This document shows positions 24,254 to 35,619 of a DNA stretch of 64,000 bases, in pieces. The translations under genes and the position numbers were made by a program. This DNA is from Beroe forskalii. Taxonomy: Eukaryota; Ctenophora; Nuda; Beroida; Beroidae. Numbering within the stretch: the first letter of the stretch is position 1; every line of letters starts with the position of its first letter. Where the stretch lies: positions 1 to 64,000 of the forward strand of contig WFMF01000504.1 of NCBI GenBank assembly GCA_011033025.1. Reading direction: 5' to 3'. The notes under the pieces are model-generated. The model was not told the origin of the DNA. It worked only from the letters and a program-made list of their open reading frames with translations, and made no database searches.

Positions 24254-25645
24254 GTGGGGAATATTGTACGGTTCATAAAGTTTGACATTGTGGAATTCTA
24301 TCCCTCAATCTCGTCAGGACTTCTAGACCGAGCTCTTTCATTCGCCGAATCAGTAACAGAGCTGTCAGCTGACGAGAAGGAAATCATCAAACTCACGAAG
24401 AAGTCTTTCCTTTTCAACGGCGGGCAGTGCTGGATCAAAAAATCGGATGTCAACTTTGATGTGACGATGGGCAGCCTGGACGGCGCTGAAACTTCCGAGC
24501 TTGTTGGCGTTTACCTGCTGAATAAACTCAGCACAATCATCCCACAGGAAAACTTGGGTCTGTATAGGGACGATGGATTAGCAATAATCGAAAGTGCCGA
24601 CGGACCCAAGCTCGACAGAATAAGGAAGAAGTTGCACCAACTGTTCCAACAGGAAGGGCTGAGAATCACTGTAGAAATACATGATGACTCAGTCAACTAC
24701 TTGGATGTGGTGCTCTCCCTGAAGGACAAGTCCTACAAACCCTACAAGAAGCCGAACGATACTCCTTTGTACATCAATGCTAAGTCTAACCATCCCCCAA
24801 GCATCATCAAGAACATTCCTAGCATGATCTCCAAGAGACTTAGCAGTATCTCCAGCACAGAGGCCCTTTTCAACGAATCCAAGCAGGAGTACGAAGTGGC
24901 TCTGGAAGCCAGTGGCTACACTGAGCCCCTATCCTACGAAAGCACCCAACCTTCTAGAAGGAAAAGGAAACGTACAAGGAAGATCGTTTGGTTTAACCCC
25001 CCTTATAGCTCCAGCGTCAGAACAGACATCGGAAGGAAGTTTTTCAGCGCCCTCGACAGACACTTCCCCAAGGACCATCGCTTCCATAGGATCCTCAACA
25101 GAAACACGGTCAAGCTCAGCTACTCATGTATGCCAAGTATGGGCGTGATCCTCAAGAATCACAACAAGTCCGTCCTGGAGACCGAAGGACAGGAGGAGGC
25201 CGTGAGACAGTGTAACTGCAGGGACAAACCAAATTGTCCACTGCAGGGACACTGTCTGACGACATCGTCCATCTACCAGGCGGACGTGTTGACTGAGGAC
25301 GGGGGATCACACACCTACTTCGGACTTGCCGAGAAGGACTTTAAAACGCGGTGGAGCAATCATGGACGGTCATTTGGGACTGAGAAATGTAAAAGCGAGA
25401 CGGAATTATCGAAATTAATATGGGAATTGAAAAGTAAGAACATTCAATACGAAATTAAATGGAAAACAGTTGCGAAATGTAAGAGCTACCGTCCGGGCTC
25501 AAAGCACTGTAACTTGTGTTTAACAGAGAAACTTTTTATTCTCAAAAACCCGTGCATTAATAAACGTACGGAAATTGTTTCTAAATGTAGGCACAGAAGG
25601 AAATTTTTACTTAAATTTAATAAATCTTCCGTACCATCACTATAA
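24254..25645 (+). CDS. Penelope-like retroelement: reverse transcriptase plus GIY-YIG endonuclease, 5' truncated
   Basis: 463 codons open at a GTG (24254), three codons after an in-frame TGA (24245-24247), so there is no true start and the N-terminus is lost. RT core: motif A FDIVEFYPS (Asp at residue 11), motif B MGSLDGAETSELVG (72-85), catalytic YRDD (104-107) and the following NYLDVVLSL (148-156). Then a basic linker (RRKRKRTRK, 235-243), a Cys-rich CNCRDKPNCPL (320-330), and a GIY-YIG-type nuclease: Tyr341, YFG (355-357), Arg366, His370, with Glu384 or Glu391 as catalytic acid. A CNLCLTEK motif follows. RT with C-terminal GIY-YIG is the Penelope-like architecture; members copy themselves by target-primed synthesis. 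5' truncation is usual for that mode. The retained frame has no internal stop, so the copy is fairly young. It lies in the spacer between the inverted arms, in or near the DIL-gene intron but on the opposite strand. Confidence 0.88.
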   Translation: MGNIVRFIKFDIVEFYPSISSGLLDRALSFAESVTELSADEKEIIKLTKKSFLFNGGQCWIKKSDVNFDVTMGSLDGAETSELVGVYLLNKLSTIIPQENLGLYRDDGLAIIESADGPKLDRIRKKLHQLFQQEGLRITVEIHDDSVNYLDVVLSLKDKSYKPYKKPNDTPLYINAKSNHPPSIIKNIPSMISKRLSSISSTEALFNESKQEYEVALEASGYTEPLSYESTQPSRRKRKRTRKIVWFNPPYSSSVRTDIGRKFFSALDRHFPKDHRFHRILNRNTVKLSYSCMPSMGVILKNHNKSVLETEGQEEAVRQCNCRDKPNCPLQGHCLTTSSIYQADVLTEDGGSHTYFGLAEKDFKTRWSNHGRSFGTEKCKSETELSKLIWELKSKNIQYEIKWKTVAKCKSYRPGSKHCNLCLTEKLFILKNPCINKRTEIVSKCRHRRKFLLKFNKSSVPSL

Positions 25646-26140
25646 ATTTTATTAAATTTTATTATTTTTTACGAATTTTGTCGTCATTTTCAGCTTGAGA
25701 AGCAGTGTTTTGGTATTTTCATTGATTTTAATCTGACAAATAATTTTATAAATTGAACGACCGTTTTAAGTTAATTAAATTTACGACACAGCAACTGCCA
25801 TAATTCGTTCCAAAATATTTCCCATGTCTTAGATTTTAGTTTTTATGAGAAATTGGGTTCGGTGTGATTTTATAAAGGAGTAATACCATTATGTCATTTC
25901 CGTAATTATTGCTATTTGTTGGCTTAGATGTAAGATATCATTTTTGTGTATTAAACATTTAGGTATGTGTGTGAGAGGTAGTAGAACTTCAAATAAAAAT
26001 TTATATGTTTCGAATGACTTTGCAAACGATATAGCAGATGCCAGACTTTGATTTCATGAGGGTATTTAGGGGTTTTCATTTATGCATGATTTTAAAATTT
26101 CGAAGTGCCAATGTAAATACAATTTTGTAAATAATATTTT
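25646..26140 (+). other. AT-rich 3' region of the Penelope-like element
   Basis: Follows the stop codon directly and leads to the hammerhead-like motif. Very AT-rich, with no open frame. The element's true 3' end was not located. Confidence 0.5.
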
Positions 26141-26181
26141 GTTGGGAACATCCCTGAAGATTGTACGTAAGTACATGAAAC
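26141..26181 (+). ncRNA. Hammerhead-ribozyme-like motif in the retroelement 3' region
   Basis: Order of elements: cleavage triplet GTT (26141-26143); a short stem I hairpin GGG-AACA-TCC (26144-26153); the core CTGAAGA (26154-26160, fits CUGANGA); stem II TGTAC-GTAA-GTACA with a GNRA loop (26162-26175); then GAAAC (26177-26181), whose A and C can pair with the U and G of the triplet. The closing pair of stem II is a T/T mismatch and stem III is only two pairs, so activity is uncertain. Hammerhead motifs are established in Penelope-like elements. Confidence 0.5.
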
Positions 26182-26304
26182 TTTGAGTTGGAACCCGATC
26201 GTTTTATCTGGTACTTTGTACGTTCAAGTACGATATGTATATTTCATTACATGGCTCATAAGCCCTTATTCGCCACCATATACATCGGGGAATTTCTTTA
26301 GTAT

Positions 26305-26600
26305 AGGGTCGGTCGGATCCTGTAACCCCATGTTATGTGGTCGGTTGGGATCCTGTAACCCCATGTTATGTGGTCGTTTCCGACCCTATAAGCCCGGAGC
26401 TACAATGATGACTCCGACGTAGATTCAATATGAAAGTTTATGACGTAGTCGCCTACACATCTTTTTAGGAGTCGTTCGGATCCTATAACCCCATGTTATA
26501 GGATTTTCCAAGAGTTGATAGGGTATTTACAATGATGACATCGTCGTAGATTCAATAAGAAAGTTTATGACGAGTTGTCTACATTTGTTTGCGGACCATT
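26305..26600. repeat. Short tandem duplications with GGATCCTGTAACCCCATG
   Basis: GGATCCTGTAACCCCATGTTA occurs near 26317 and 26350 and, as GGATCCTATAACCCC, near 26478. AGATTCAATATGAAAGTTTATGACG recurs near 26421 and 26549. Two nested levels of duplication, of about 33 and 130-160 bp. Confidence 0.6.
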
Positions 26601-26948
26601 ACACGAGTAACGATACCTGCCGCCTCAAGTGCCAATTCAATTTGAATAATTTGGTTGGAACGCGGATATTCGAATTTTTGTTGTATTTGAGACTCCAATG
26701 ATCAACAGGCTGTTCAAATGACGCCGTTATCTTGCTTCACTGTGGTAAATTGCTACATGGCATCACAATATGCATTCCATCGACATATGCCTACAAGTAC
26801 ATGTCTTGAGGCCCGACAAAAAAATGCAATTACCGGCGAGCATTCTTACCATGACGCCTGATACAAGTACAACCATGAGACGCCATGTTTCATATTTCTT
26901 ATGAGTTTCACCACATAATTCATGTAATTTCGCCATGTAATATCACCA

Positions 26949-27112
26949 TAGGTCTCAGGAGTACTAATACCACATTGTTTTGAACTCGGCTTCGCCTCTG
27001 TCCAAACAAACCATTATTGACATAAACTTCGCTTCGCCAATAATGCGTCTATATATAGTTCGCGCTTCGCGCTCACTACATATATGTGGTATTAGGTTAC
27101 TCCTTCGACCTA
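26949..27112. repeat. Three-hairpin foldback (cloverleaf-like), element 2
   Basis: The outer stem TAGGTC..AGGAGTA.CTAATACCACAT (26949-26975) pairs with 27083-27112. Inside are three hairpins at about 26975-27009, 27013-27044 and 27050-27084, with different stems (TTGTTT, ATTATTG, TATATA) and loops that all contain CTTCGC. The architecture is the same as 14922-15093 but the sequences differ. Confidence 0.75.
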
Positions 27113-28797
27113 TAGTTCTATAGTATTTCGTAGATATGCAGTGTGCACTTAAAGTTTTCATAGTCAGTAGCCACTGATCTATGCCAGATTGACGTGATTT
27201 GAAGACCTGTACTGTCATTACTTCATGATGACTTCAACCTGATGTCATGTCCTTCAAGCCTTTAGTGGTGATGTCACAATCTTACATTATAAGAGTTTAT
27301 GTCATAAGGTACCGTTCAGATATAACGTTAATATTTGGGTAGGGAGGGGTTCCCAAGTACAACTACTGGAGACATCATTATGGAGGGGGTTGAAATCAGT
27401 TCAAAGATTGAATACGTAATACGTTTTCATCGGATGTCAGAGGAATCAGGAAATTCCTGACAACACCTGCCTCTGGCTACATGGTTTCAGTACATTTTGA
27501 AACTTTGGTTCCAAGTGACAAGAATGATTTTTGACTGGTCGATCAACCACAAGTTCTTGAACCCTATTTAGATTTCATTATATTTCAATTCAAGTTCTCT
27601 AGTTCCCTGCATATAGCAGATAACGTCCGACGGACGTTATAAAACCAATTCTTTGCATCTCACTTACTTTTGAACTCACTGGAGTGTTGACTCACTCTAA
27701 ATTAGTGAACGCGATTACTTACGGAATCAATTTCAACACCTAGAATACAAAGTACTTAGTTCCAGAACGATTTATAGTATCATCAACCACTCTATTCTTC
27801 TATATCAACCGCTACATGGAAATCTAATGTTTGGAAATACTTTGTTACACAGAAACATACGCCATTATAAAGCAAAGTACTTAGGGAGAGAATGGGGCAA
27901 TCAATTGCTCCCCATATATCCAAGATGCAAGGAACCACTTCATTTCCACGATTTGTCTTCATCTTCTCATTTCCACGAAATGTTTCATGTCTTTATCTTC
28001 CACTAGGCAGCATGTTATTGTGATGAATGAGGAAGGAACCAGTTCTCCATTTCATCTGCTGCAGAAATAATAATATGATAATAACAGGAACATGTAATAG
28101 GCACACATAGTATTGTAGGATGCGGGGCGAGTCTCACTAAGTGGGGTGGGCGTCGACTGAAGAAGGAGAACTCATCAGAGCTACTTTAGTGTGATCCAGT
28201 CAGTCGAAATTACTCTTAGAATCAGGATATAAATTCTAGCAGCACACAATATAGGTGGCTCGAAATAATGTGATGAATATCTCCATGAAATTTATATCCA
28301 GCTACATATTTTGTGCGAAATATGCCATTTTATAAAGTATCGTTAAAGATAATGATGCCGACATCATTGTTTGATGTAATACTCTCTATTTTGATACAAG
28401 ATGGAGGCAGGACACTTAACTATTTTAGTAGGACTCTCTGCTGTTGCGATCTACTTATCTACTGATCTCTATGTACCGTAGTACACTATTTATAGCTTTG
28501 AAGGACTCCGCCACTCCGGGAGTACTATTCGAGCTTGCTTGTGGCACCGTATTCGGATCTTTAACTCTTTAAGTACAAAATGCACCAGGACAACCACGTA
28601 CTACCAGGTACAAAATACCAGGAACCACGAACAATCGAAGATTAAGTAGGGAAAAACTCTGGGCTGAAACTCCAGTATTTCACAATGCGTACTCAAAGAC
28701 ACTATGTATAGATTGATCTCTGAACTTTGAAGGAACTCTGAACTCTGAGAGCTGGAATAGAAAGAGTTCTCTAAACAGTTTAAACCGTTTAGTCTCT
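27113..28797. other. Spacer, no gene seen
   Basis: No supported exon. A perfect 21-bp palindrome (ATAACGTCCG, A, CGGACGTTAT) lies at 27620-27640. Confidence 0.5.
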
Positions 28798-31092
28798 TTA
28801 ACCCACTCATGCCCGCCCATAGATCGGCACCTACAATTTTTGTGAAAAATTGGTCATAGGGGTAAAATTTTACGCTGAATCTTTTCTGATAGGTCTCATA
28901 ACTCTAAAATTGACGGTTTTTGAGATAATGGCCTGGCACGTTTGTGGCCGCTGGGGGCGGCCACAAACGTGGTTCCCAGAAAATGCTACAAATGCGGCCA
29001 ATTCATTGTCCACATATGTAACCTGCCACAAATGTAGCCACTACATTGGCTACGTTTGTGGACATGTCACATATGTGGCCATTATATTGGTAAAATTGTG
29101 AATTTATTGGCTACATTTGTGACATGTCCACATATGTTGCCATTGCTGGAACATATTTTGCCATTATAATGGCCACGTTCGCGGCCATGTCACACACCAT
29201 GTAGAAATTTTGAAGGGAGATCAAACATTGTGTCATATCTTACTCTGATAAATTGCAATTTCTATTCGAACAACATCACAGTCATTGGCTATCATTCTTG
29301 TGATGCCCCGTGAGTCGGGAAAGTCCTTGTCGCATGCTGCAGCCCCTCTATAGGATTGTATCAGCAACATCATTTAATAGCATTATATTAAGATATCAAC
29401 ATATCATACCTAATCATCACAAACAAGTACCTTGAACTAGATGGCCTGAAATCGTGTAACTATGATCGAGATCTTATGATTATGAACGATCTTCAAGAGG
29501 CTTTTCCCTTTATTGCAACTGCAAAAGGCTGCTGTTATGTTTGAATCAGATCGCCCAACTCGCCCAGATAAGTTTGGACACACCACAGGGGGTTTCCATT
29601 GGAAAATTATTCTCCCCAGATTTTGCTCATTAGCCCAATTTCTTCATGAGCAGTCGGTGAACGTCATATGGTGAAGAACAAATCATTGAATGGGTATGAA
29701 ATCAAAACAGCAATTAAAAATACACGTCATGGTGAAATTCGGCTTACAAAAACAATTCAACACCCAGGCCGGCTCGCTGCTCAGTGTGGTCGATCACGAC
29801 AGCAATGAATAATTCTTTCTTTTTATTTTGGTGAATGGTGGTTGGTGATTGAAGACTCAAATATTGCTAACAAGTTAGATCACCTAAGCACTTACTGTAA
29901 GTAAGTTATAAATTACCTGACCAAAAATAACTAGATACAAGGAGTGAACTTTACTGAGGTTAGAAATACCAGTGTTGAGCAGCGCTTTTCCACACGTTCA
30001 ATAAACCATTTTTGAAGCTTTGATCATAACTTGGTTAGTAATTATTTTTTGTGGTGTCAGGCAACATAAGAAATAAGAGGCAATATGATCATGCATTAGT
30101 TTTTGGTCAGAAACGTAGCAAAAATATGACGAAATCACATATGAGCATATAATACTCATAATATTATGGCGATCGGTTTTTATTTTACTTGAGGCGAGTG
30201 ACATAGTCAAGAATTCCCAACAAATCAGGTATTGATTTGCATAGTATAGGTAATCAATGCTAATCCTAATATTCATCCAAATCCACCAGTAAAACAATAA
30301 AACATTTGCACCTAAGTTCAGTATTTCCTCAGCATTAATTTAAGATGCCTGTTTTGGACCGACTCACGAGACATTACAAGAGCTATGTGATGACATTCTT
30401 CTAGAAATTGAAAGTGATCAGAGTAAGATATGAAACAATGTTTGATCTCCCTTCAACATTTTTACATGGTGTGTGACATGGCCACGAGTGTGTCCATTAT
30501 AATGGCAAAATATGTTACAACAATGGCAACATATGTGGACGAGTCACAAATGTAGCCAATAAATTCACAATTTTACCAATATAATGGCCACATATGTGAC
30601 ATGTCCACAAACGTAGCCAATATAGTGGCTACATTTGTGGCAGGTTACATATGTGGACAATGAATTGGCCACATTTGTAGCATTTCCTAAAAACCACGTT
30701 CGTGGCCGCCCCCAGTGGCCACAAACGTGACGTCACATGGAAAAGAAACAATGATGGCTAAAGTATACTGTATTTCGTTATAATGATCATTTCATCGAAA
30801 AATGCGATGATTCTTCTCTCAATTCCGAAAGTTTCAGCTGCTATTCTTGATCAGATTCTTCTGAATGAGACCTTGAAATTTCTTGTGGAAAAATGCCGTT
30901 TTTTGTCATTTTTAAACTCAATTTTCTATCATTCAAGCATCCAAAGAGCTTGAAATATTAATCAGAATGTCTTGAATAATCATCTCTCTATCTGATTCAA
31001 ACGCTTTTGTTGCAAAAAGTTGTCTTGGTGCCCTTTTATGGGCTCACAATTGAGGTGGCTACATATGTGGCCACTGGGCACAAATGGGTTAA
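28798..31092 (+). mobile_element. piggyBac-like non-autonomous transposon, copy 2
   Basis: Element at 28802-31088 (2287 bp) between TTAA sites 28798-28801 and 31089-31092. Same termini as copy 1 (CCCACTCATGCCC ... GGCACAAATGGG), the same subterminal inverted arms of CCACATATGTGG-like words, and high identity throughout with small indels. The shared 83-codon frame lies on the palindrome array and is not taken as a gene. Confidence 0.87.
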
Positions 31093-31189
31093 GTAACTTA
31101 AACAGGGCTCTGTTTTTAACTCTTGAAGAACATCAAGTTGGGTAAGATATATATAATTCTTGAATATGATGGTATCAAGAACTCTGAAC

Positions 31190-33284
31190 TAACATGAACA
31201 CTGAATTGTGTTAAATTGAACATCTCCCAAAAGGTTTCATTTCTCTGTACCTTAAAAATGATGGAGTCAAGTACCATGAACTAACATGAACACTGAACTC
31301 TGTACCTTGAAGATGATGGTATCAAGTACCATGAACTAACATGAACACTGAACTCTGTACCTTGAAGATGATGGTATCAAGTACCATGAACTAACATGAA
31401 CACTGAACTCTGTACCTTGAAGATGATGGAGTCAAGTACCATGAACTAACATGAACACTGAACTCTGTACCTTGAAGATGATGGTATCAAGTACCATGAA
31501 CTAACATGAACACTGAACTCTGTACCTTGAAGATGATGGTATCAAGTACCATGAACTAACATGAACACTGAACTCTGTACCTTGAAGATGATGGTATCAC
31601 CATGAGCACCATGAACACCATGAACTAACATGAACACTGAACTCTGTGAAGATGATGGTATCCATGAAGTACCATGAACTAACCTTAAAATGAACACTGA
31701 ACTCTGTACCTTGAAGATGATGGTATCAAGTGAACACTGAACTCTGTACCTTGAAGATGATGGTATCAAGTACCATGAACTAACATGAACACTGAACTCT
31801 GTACCTTAAAAATGATGGAACTAACATGAACACTGAACTCTGTACCTTGAAGATGATGGTATCAAGTACCATGAACTAACATGAACACTGAACTCTGTAC
31901 CTTGAAGATGATGGTATCAAGTACCATGAACTAACATGAACACTGAACTCTGTACCTTGAAGATGATGGTATCAAGTACCATGAACTAACATGAACACTG
32001 AACTCTGTACCTTGAAGATGATGGTATCAAGTACCATGAACTAACATGAACACTGAACTCTGTACCTTTAAGATGATGGTATCAAGTACCATGAACTAAC
32101 ATGAACACTGAACTCTGTACCTTGAAGATGATGGTATCAAGTACCATGAACTAACATGAACACTGAATTGTGTTAAATTGAACATCTCCCAAAAGGTTTC
32201 ATTTCTCTGTACCTTAAAAATGATGGAGTCAAGTACCATGAACTAACATGAACACTGAACTCTGTACCTTGAAGATGATGGTATCAAGTACCATGAACTA
32301 ACATGAACACTGAACTCTGTACCTTGAAGATGATGGTATCAAGTACCATGAACTAACATGAAGATGATGGAGTCAAGTACCATGAACTAACATGAACACT
32401 GAACTCTGTACCTTGATGATGGTATCAAGTACCATGAACTGAACACTGAACTCTGTACCTTGAAGATGATGGTATCAAGTACCATGAACTAACATGAACA
32501 CTGAACTCTGTACCTTGAAGATGATGGTATCAAGTACCATGAACTAACATGAACACTGAACTCTGTACCTTAAAAATGATGGAGTAAAAACTTGAACTAA
32601 GATGATGGTATCAAGTACCATGAACTAACATGAACACTGAACTCTGTACCTTGAAGATGATGGTATCAAGTACCATGAACTAACATGAACACTGAACTCT
32701 GTACCTTGAAGATGATGGTATCAAGTACCATGAACTAACATGAACACTGAACTCTGTACCTTGAAGATGATGGTATCAAGTACCATGAACTAACATGAAC
32801 ACTGAACTCTGTACCTTTAAGATGATGGTATCAAGTACCATGAACTAACATGAACACTGAACTCTGTACCTTGAAGATGATGGTATCAAGTACCATGAAC
32901 TAACATGAACACTGAACTCTGTACCTTAAAAATGATGGAGTCAAGTACCATGAACTAACATGAACACTGAACTCTGAATGGTGGTACCATGAACTAACTG
33001 AACACTTCTGAAGATGATGATGGTATCAAGTACCATGAACTAACATGAACACTGAACTCTGTACCTTGAAGATGATGGTATCAAGTACCATGAACTAACA
33101 TGAACACTGAACTCTGTACCTTTAAGATGATGGTATCAAGTACCATGAACTAACATGAACACTGAACTCTGTACCTTGAAGATGATGGTATCAAGTACCA
33201 TGAACTAACATGAACACTGAACTCTGTACCTTGAAGATGATGGTATCGAGCACCATGAACTAACATGAACACTGAACTCTGTAC
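31190..33284. repeat. 55-bp minisatellite copied from an exon end and its splice donor
   Basis: About 37 tandem copies of a 55-bp unit. Read on the minus strand, each unit holds a copy of the last ~24 nt of the adjacent DIL-gene exon (codons for VLDTIIFK) and the first ~31 nt of its intron, so each repeats the donor CTTCAAG|GTACAG. The array starts exactly at the exon border at 33285. Most copies are near-identical; several are truncated (31590-31720, 32360-32440, 32560-32600, 32975-33015). Confidence 0.9.
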
Positions 33285-33419
33285 CTTGAAGATGATGGTG
33301 TCGAGCACTTCTTCCGTGTACTCGGGATGGTATCTGAAGGAGACTGGTAGTCTGGGTGGTATGTCAGGAGGAGGAGGAGGAGGGATTGAGTTTACGTCGG
33401 AGTGAGCTGACTCTGATAC
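33285..33419 (-). CDS. DIL-gene upstream exon (afadin/RADIL-like linker)
   Basis: 45 codons, phase 0 at both ends, acceptor CTTACAG and donor AAG|GTACAG on the minus strand. It encodes a polyproline stretch (SIPPPPPPDIPPRLP) and then RYHPEYTEEVLDTIIFK. In afadin/RADIL-type proteins a similar LPV.xRY...EEVLxxI segment comes just before the DIL domain, which fits joining to the exon at 21586-21714. No inverted counterpart was found for copy B; the arm homology ends before reaching it. Confidence 0.55.
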
Positions 33420-34039
33420 CTGTAAGCAAACGGTGGGGTATACGATATCTGTAGGGCATCCTACGCCTGAAACAGGAATACGATTCCTGTCCAATGTCCA
33501 TGATAGTCTGATACCAGAGTAAATTGTAAATTAATGAATTCAATTCAACTTTTTGAGGGAAACAAACCAGACTAAATAAGGTGATAATTCGGGAGGTGTG
33601 ATAACTCTGTGTTATGAGCGATTGTAACCATAGTAGTCGTCAAATTCAATACCATCTTTCAGTCCTGGGATCCACGTGAACAAGTCCTCTAGGGGTGAAG
33701 GGGCGGGGGCTCTGGAGCCAAGCCTCCTCTGCTGAGATGTCAGGGATTATGGGGGATATCCACCCTCTGCTGATATGTCAGGGAGAATGGGGGACAGCCG
33801 CCTTTTAAAGTTCTTCTTGGCGGGTGAACGGGTTGGATCTGAAATAACAGACCTGGTTCGGAAAATCTATTGGAGTTTTCAGATTTGTAATTTGATATTT
33901 TTCCTTCTTGATTTGAAAAGTGAAAAGAGTTTTAAAGCTGTGAATGGAAAAAAGTAAAGAGCTGCTGCTCATGGCAAATAATAATAATGTTTGTCGTGTG
34001 TTCATAACCTGAGAATATATGGGCTCATCCTTGTCTGAA
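33420..34039. other. Spacer, no gene seen
   Basis: Holds a short duplicated block (CTCTGCTGAGATGTCAGGGA near 33726, again near 33762). Further upstream exons of the minus-strand DIL gene may lie here but I cannot delimit any. Confidence 0.4.
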
Positions 34040-34560
34040 CTGTTCTTACCCCCCAGTTTGTTTTTGTTGGGTGGGGCATGGTCTTGGCAGTGGGATGGAA
34101 AAGGATTTATCGGGATCCTCAACCCCCCAGTCTCCCCTCCGGGGGTTCAGGCGGGGTTTTTCCCGGGGTTGGCGCATCCCCAGGGGTTTTTCGTCCTCCC
34201 CGGGTGCCTTTCCGGGGGCCCACAGGGGGGAAAACCTGGGGCGGTTTTTTAGGCCCTTCCCTTCCGGGTGATCAGGGCCTCCCTCCTTTTTAAGGCCCTT
34301 CCTTGATCTCTCCAACCCCGTGGTCGTCTCTTGGGACTGGGGGAGCCGAACCTTTTTCCCGGGTTTCCCCAAACTCTCCTGGGAAGGGGGCCCCCTCATA
34401 CCCCCAAATTTTTGGGTCCTGGGGGGCCCCCTGGATTCCAAATTTTTCCCGGGCCCTTTCCCCCTCCCCAAGGTCCTTTTTTCCTTCTTTTTGGGAAATG
34501 TCCCCTTCTCCCTGGGTTTGTCCCCTTGTCGTTTATTTCCCCCCGTAGAGTGGGTTATTT
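34040..34560. other. Low-quality, homopolymer-smeared consensus
   Basis: Runs of G, C and T (GGGGG, CCCCC, TTTTT) abut throughout and the base composition jumps relative to both flanks. Long frames on both strands (up to 141 codons) are side effects of GC-rich, stop-poor error sequence. Confidence 0.7.
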
Positions 34561-35239
34561 ACTTGAATACCCTTTGTGAAGTCGAGTGATATAAGCCCTC
34601 AGGAGAGATTGATAACCTGGTTGTACCAAGGCACAACACTTAACAGACCCATCGAAGTGCCCAGTCTCATTATCCATTGAGAACAAGGTTACACCTGCGA
34701 CCTTTCAAACTTTAAAAGAACATACCTGTCTTGTCCATGATCTTATTGGCATATAGATTGAGTAATCATACTGTACCTAGTCTTTTCAAGCTTTAGGTTA
34801 AAGTAAGCTTTTATATTAATGGGACATTAATAACACTATTACGTATTACAATGCTGTGTAAAAGTTTTGCTTATGATGTTTTGCATCTAGGTATCCTATC
34901 TCCAAATTTAATATAGGTGTTGAGTAGAACGACCGACAAAAATATTCTAACATGACTGGAGATAGGATACTTGTCAAGGATAAAAGTATCCTATCTCCTT
35001 AGTTGGAATCAATTATTTTTGCATATCAATCTATCAATTATCTTAAGGTACCTTAGGCTTTTTCACACTCAAAATATTTAAAAGGTGGATTAAAGATAAT
35101 TTTCAAAATTGTATAAAATGCCTAAATAGCATGCTATGATATTGAAATCGATTCTAAAGGGTAGAGGGGCCTTTCAGGAGGCTGTACACAAAAAATGGAG
35201 ATAGGATTTTTTTGCACTCAGATTGTTTTGAACTCAGCC
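34561..35239. other. Spacer with repeated GGAGATAGGATA motif
   Basis: No gene seen. The word GGAGATAGGATA or its inverse TATCCTATCTCC occurs near 34892, 34965, 34989 and 35197, alternating in orientation. Confidence 0.6.
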
Positions 35240-35619
35240 GGCGAGTTACTGGGGGTGTAAATCACCTCTTTTAGGGGTATTTCCTGGCAAATATGTAAAA
35301 TATGCGTATATTGTGCTCACACATTCACTCACATATATTATTATGAGAAGTATAGTGTTTTGTCAAGGAATCATCATTGCCGTGTTGATTAATAATCAAT
35401 TCCACTGTGTCATCAGGGACATATTGATTCATGATGATCGCATGTCGGTAATATGCTTGCCTACCAACTAATTTAGCGAGACGTATGACCTGTATCCAAT
35501 GTATTGTGCCACTGTACAGTGTACCTTGTTCAGTAAGACAGTAAACTTTTCTTCTAGTATAGAGGAGTGCTATAATCTTTAGATAATTGAGTCAGTATAA
35601 TGATAATAATATGTCAGGT

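Noticed and set aside
31190..33284. CRISPR-like array of 55-bp repeats
   Set aside because: Units are directly head to tail without unique spacers, the sequence is eukaryotic, and the unit is explained by the exon-intron border.
34046..34589. Long frames on both strands, up to 141 codons
   Set aside because: GC-rich homopolymer-smeared sequence; frames on both strands at once and low-complexity composition argue against coding.
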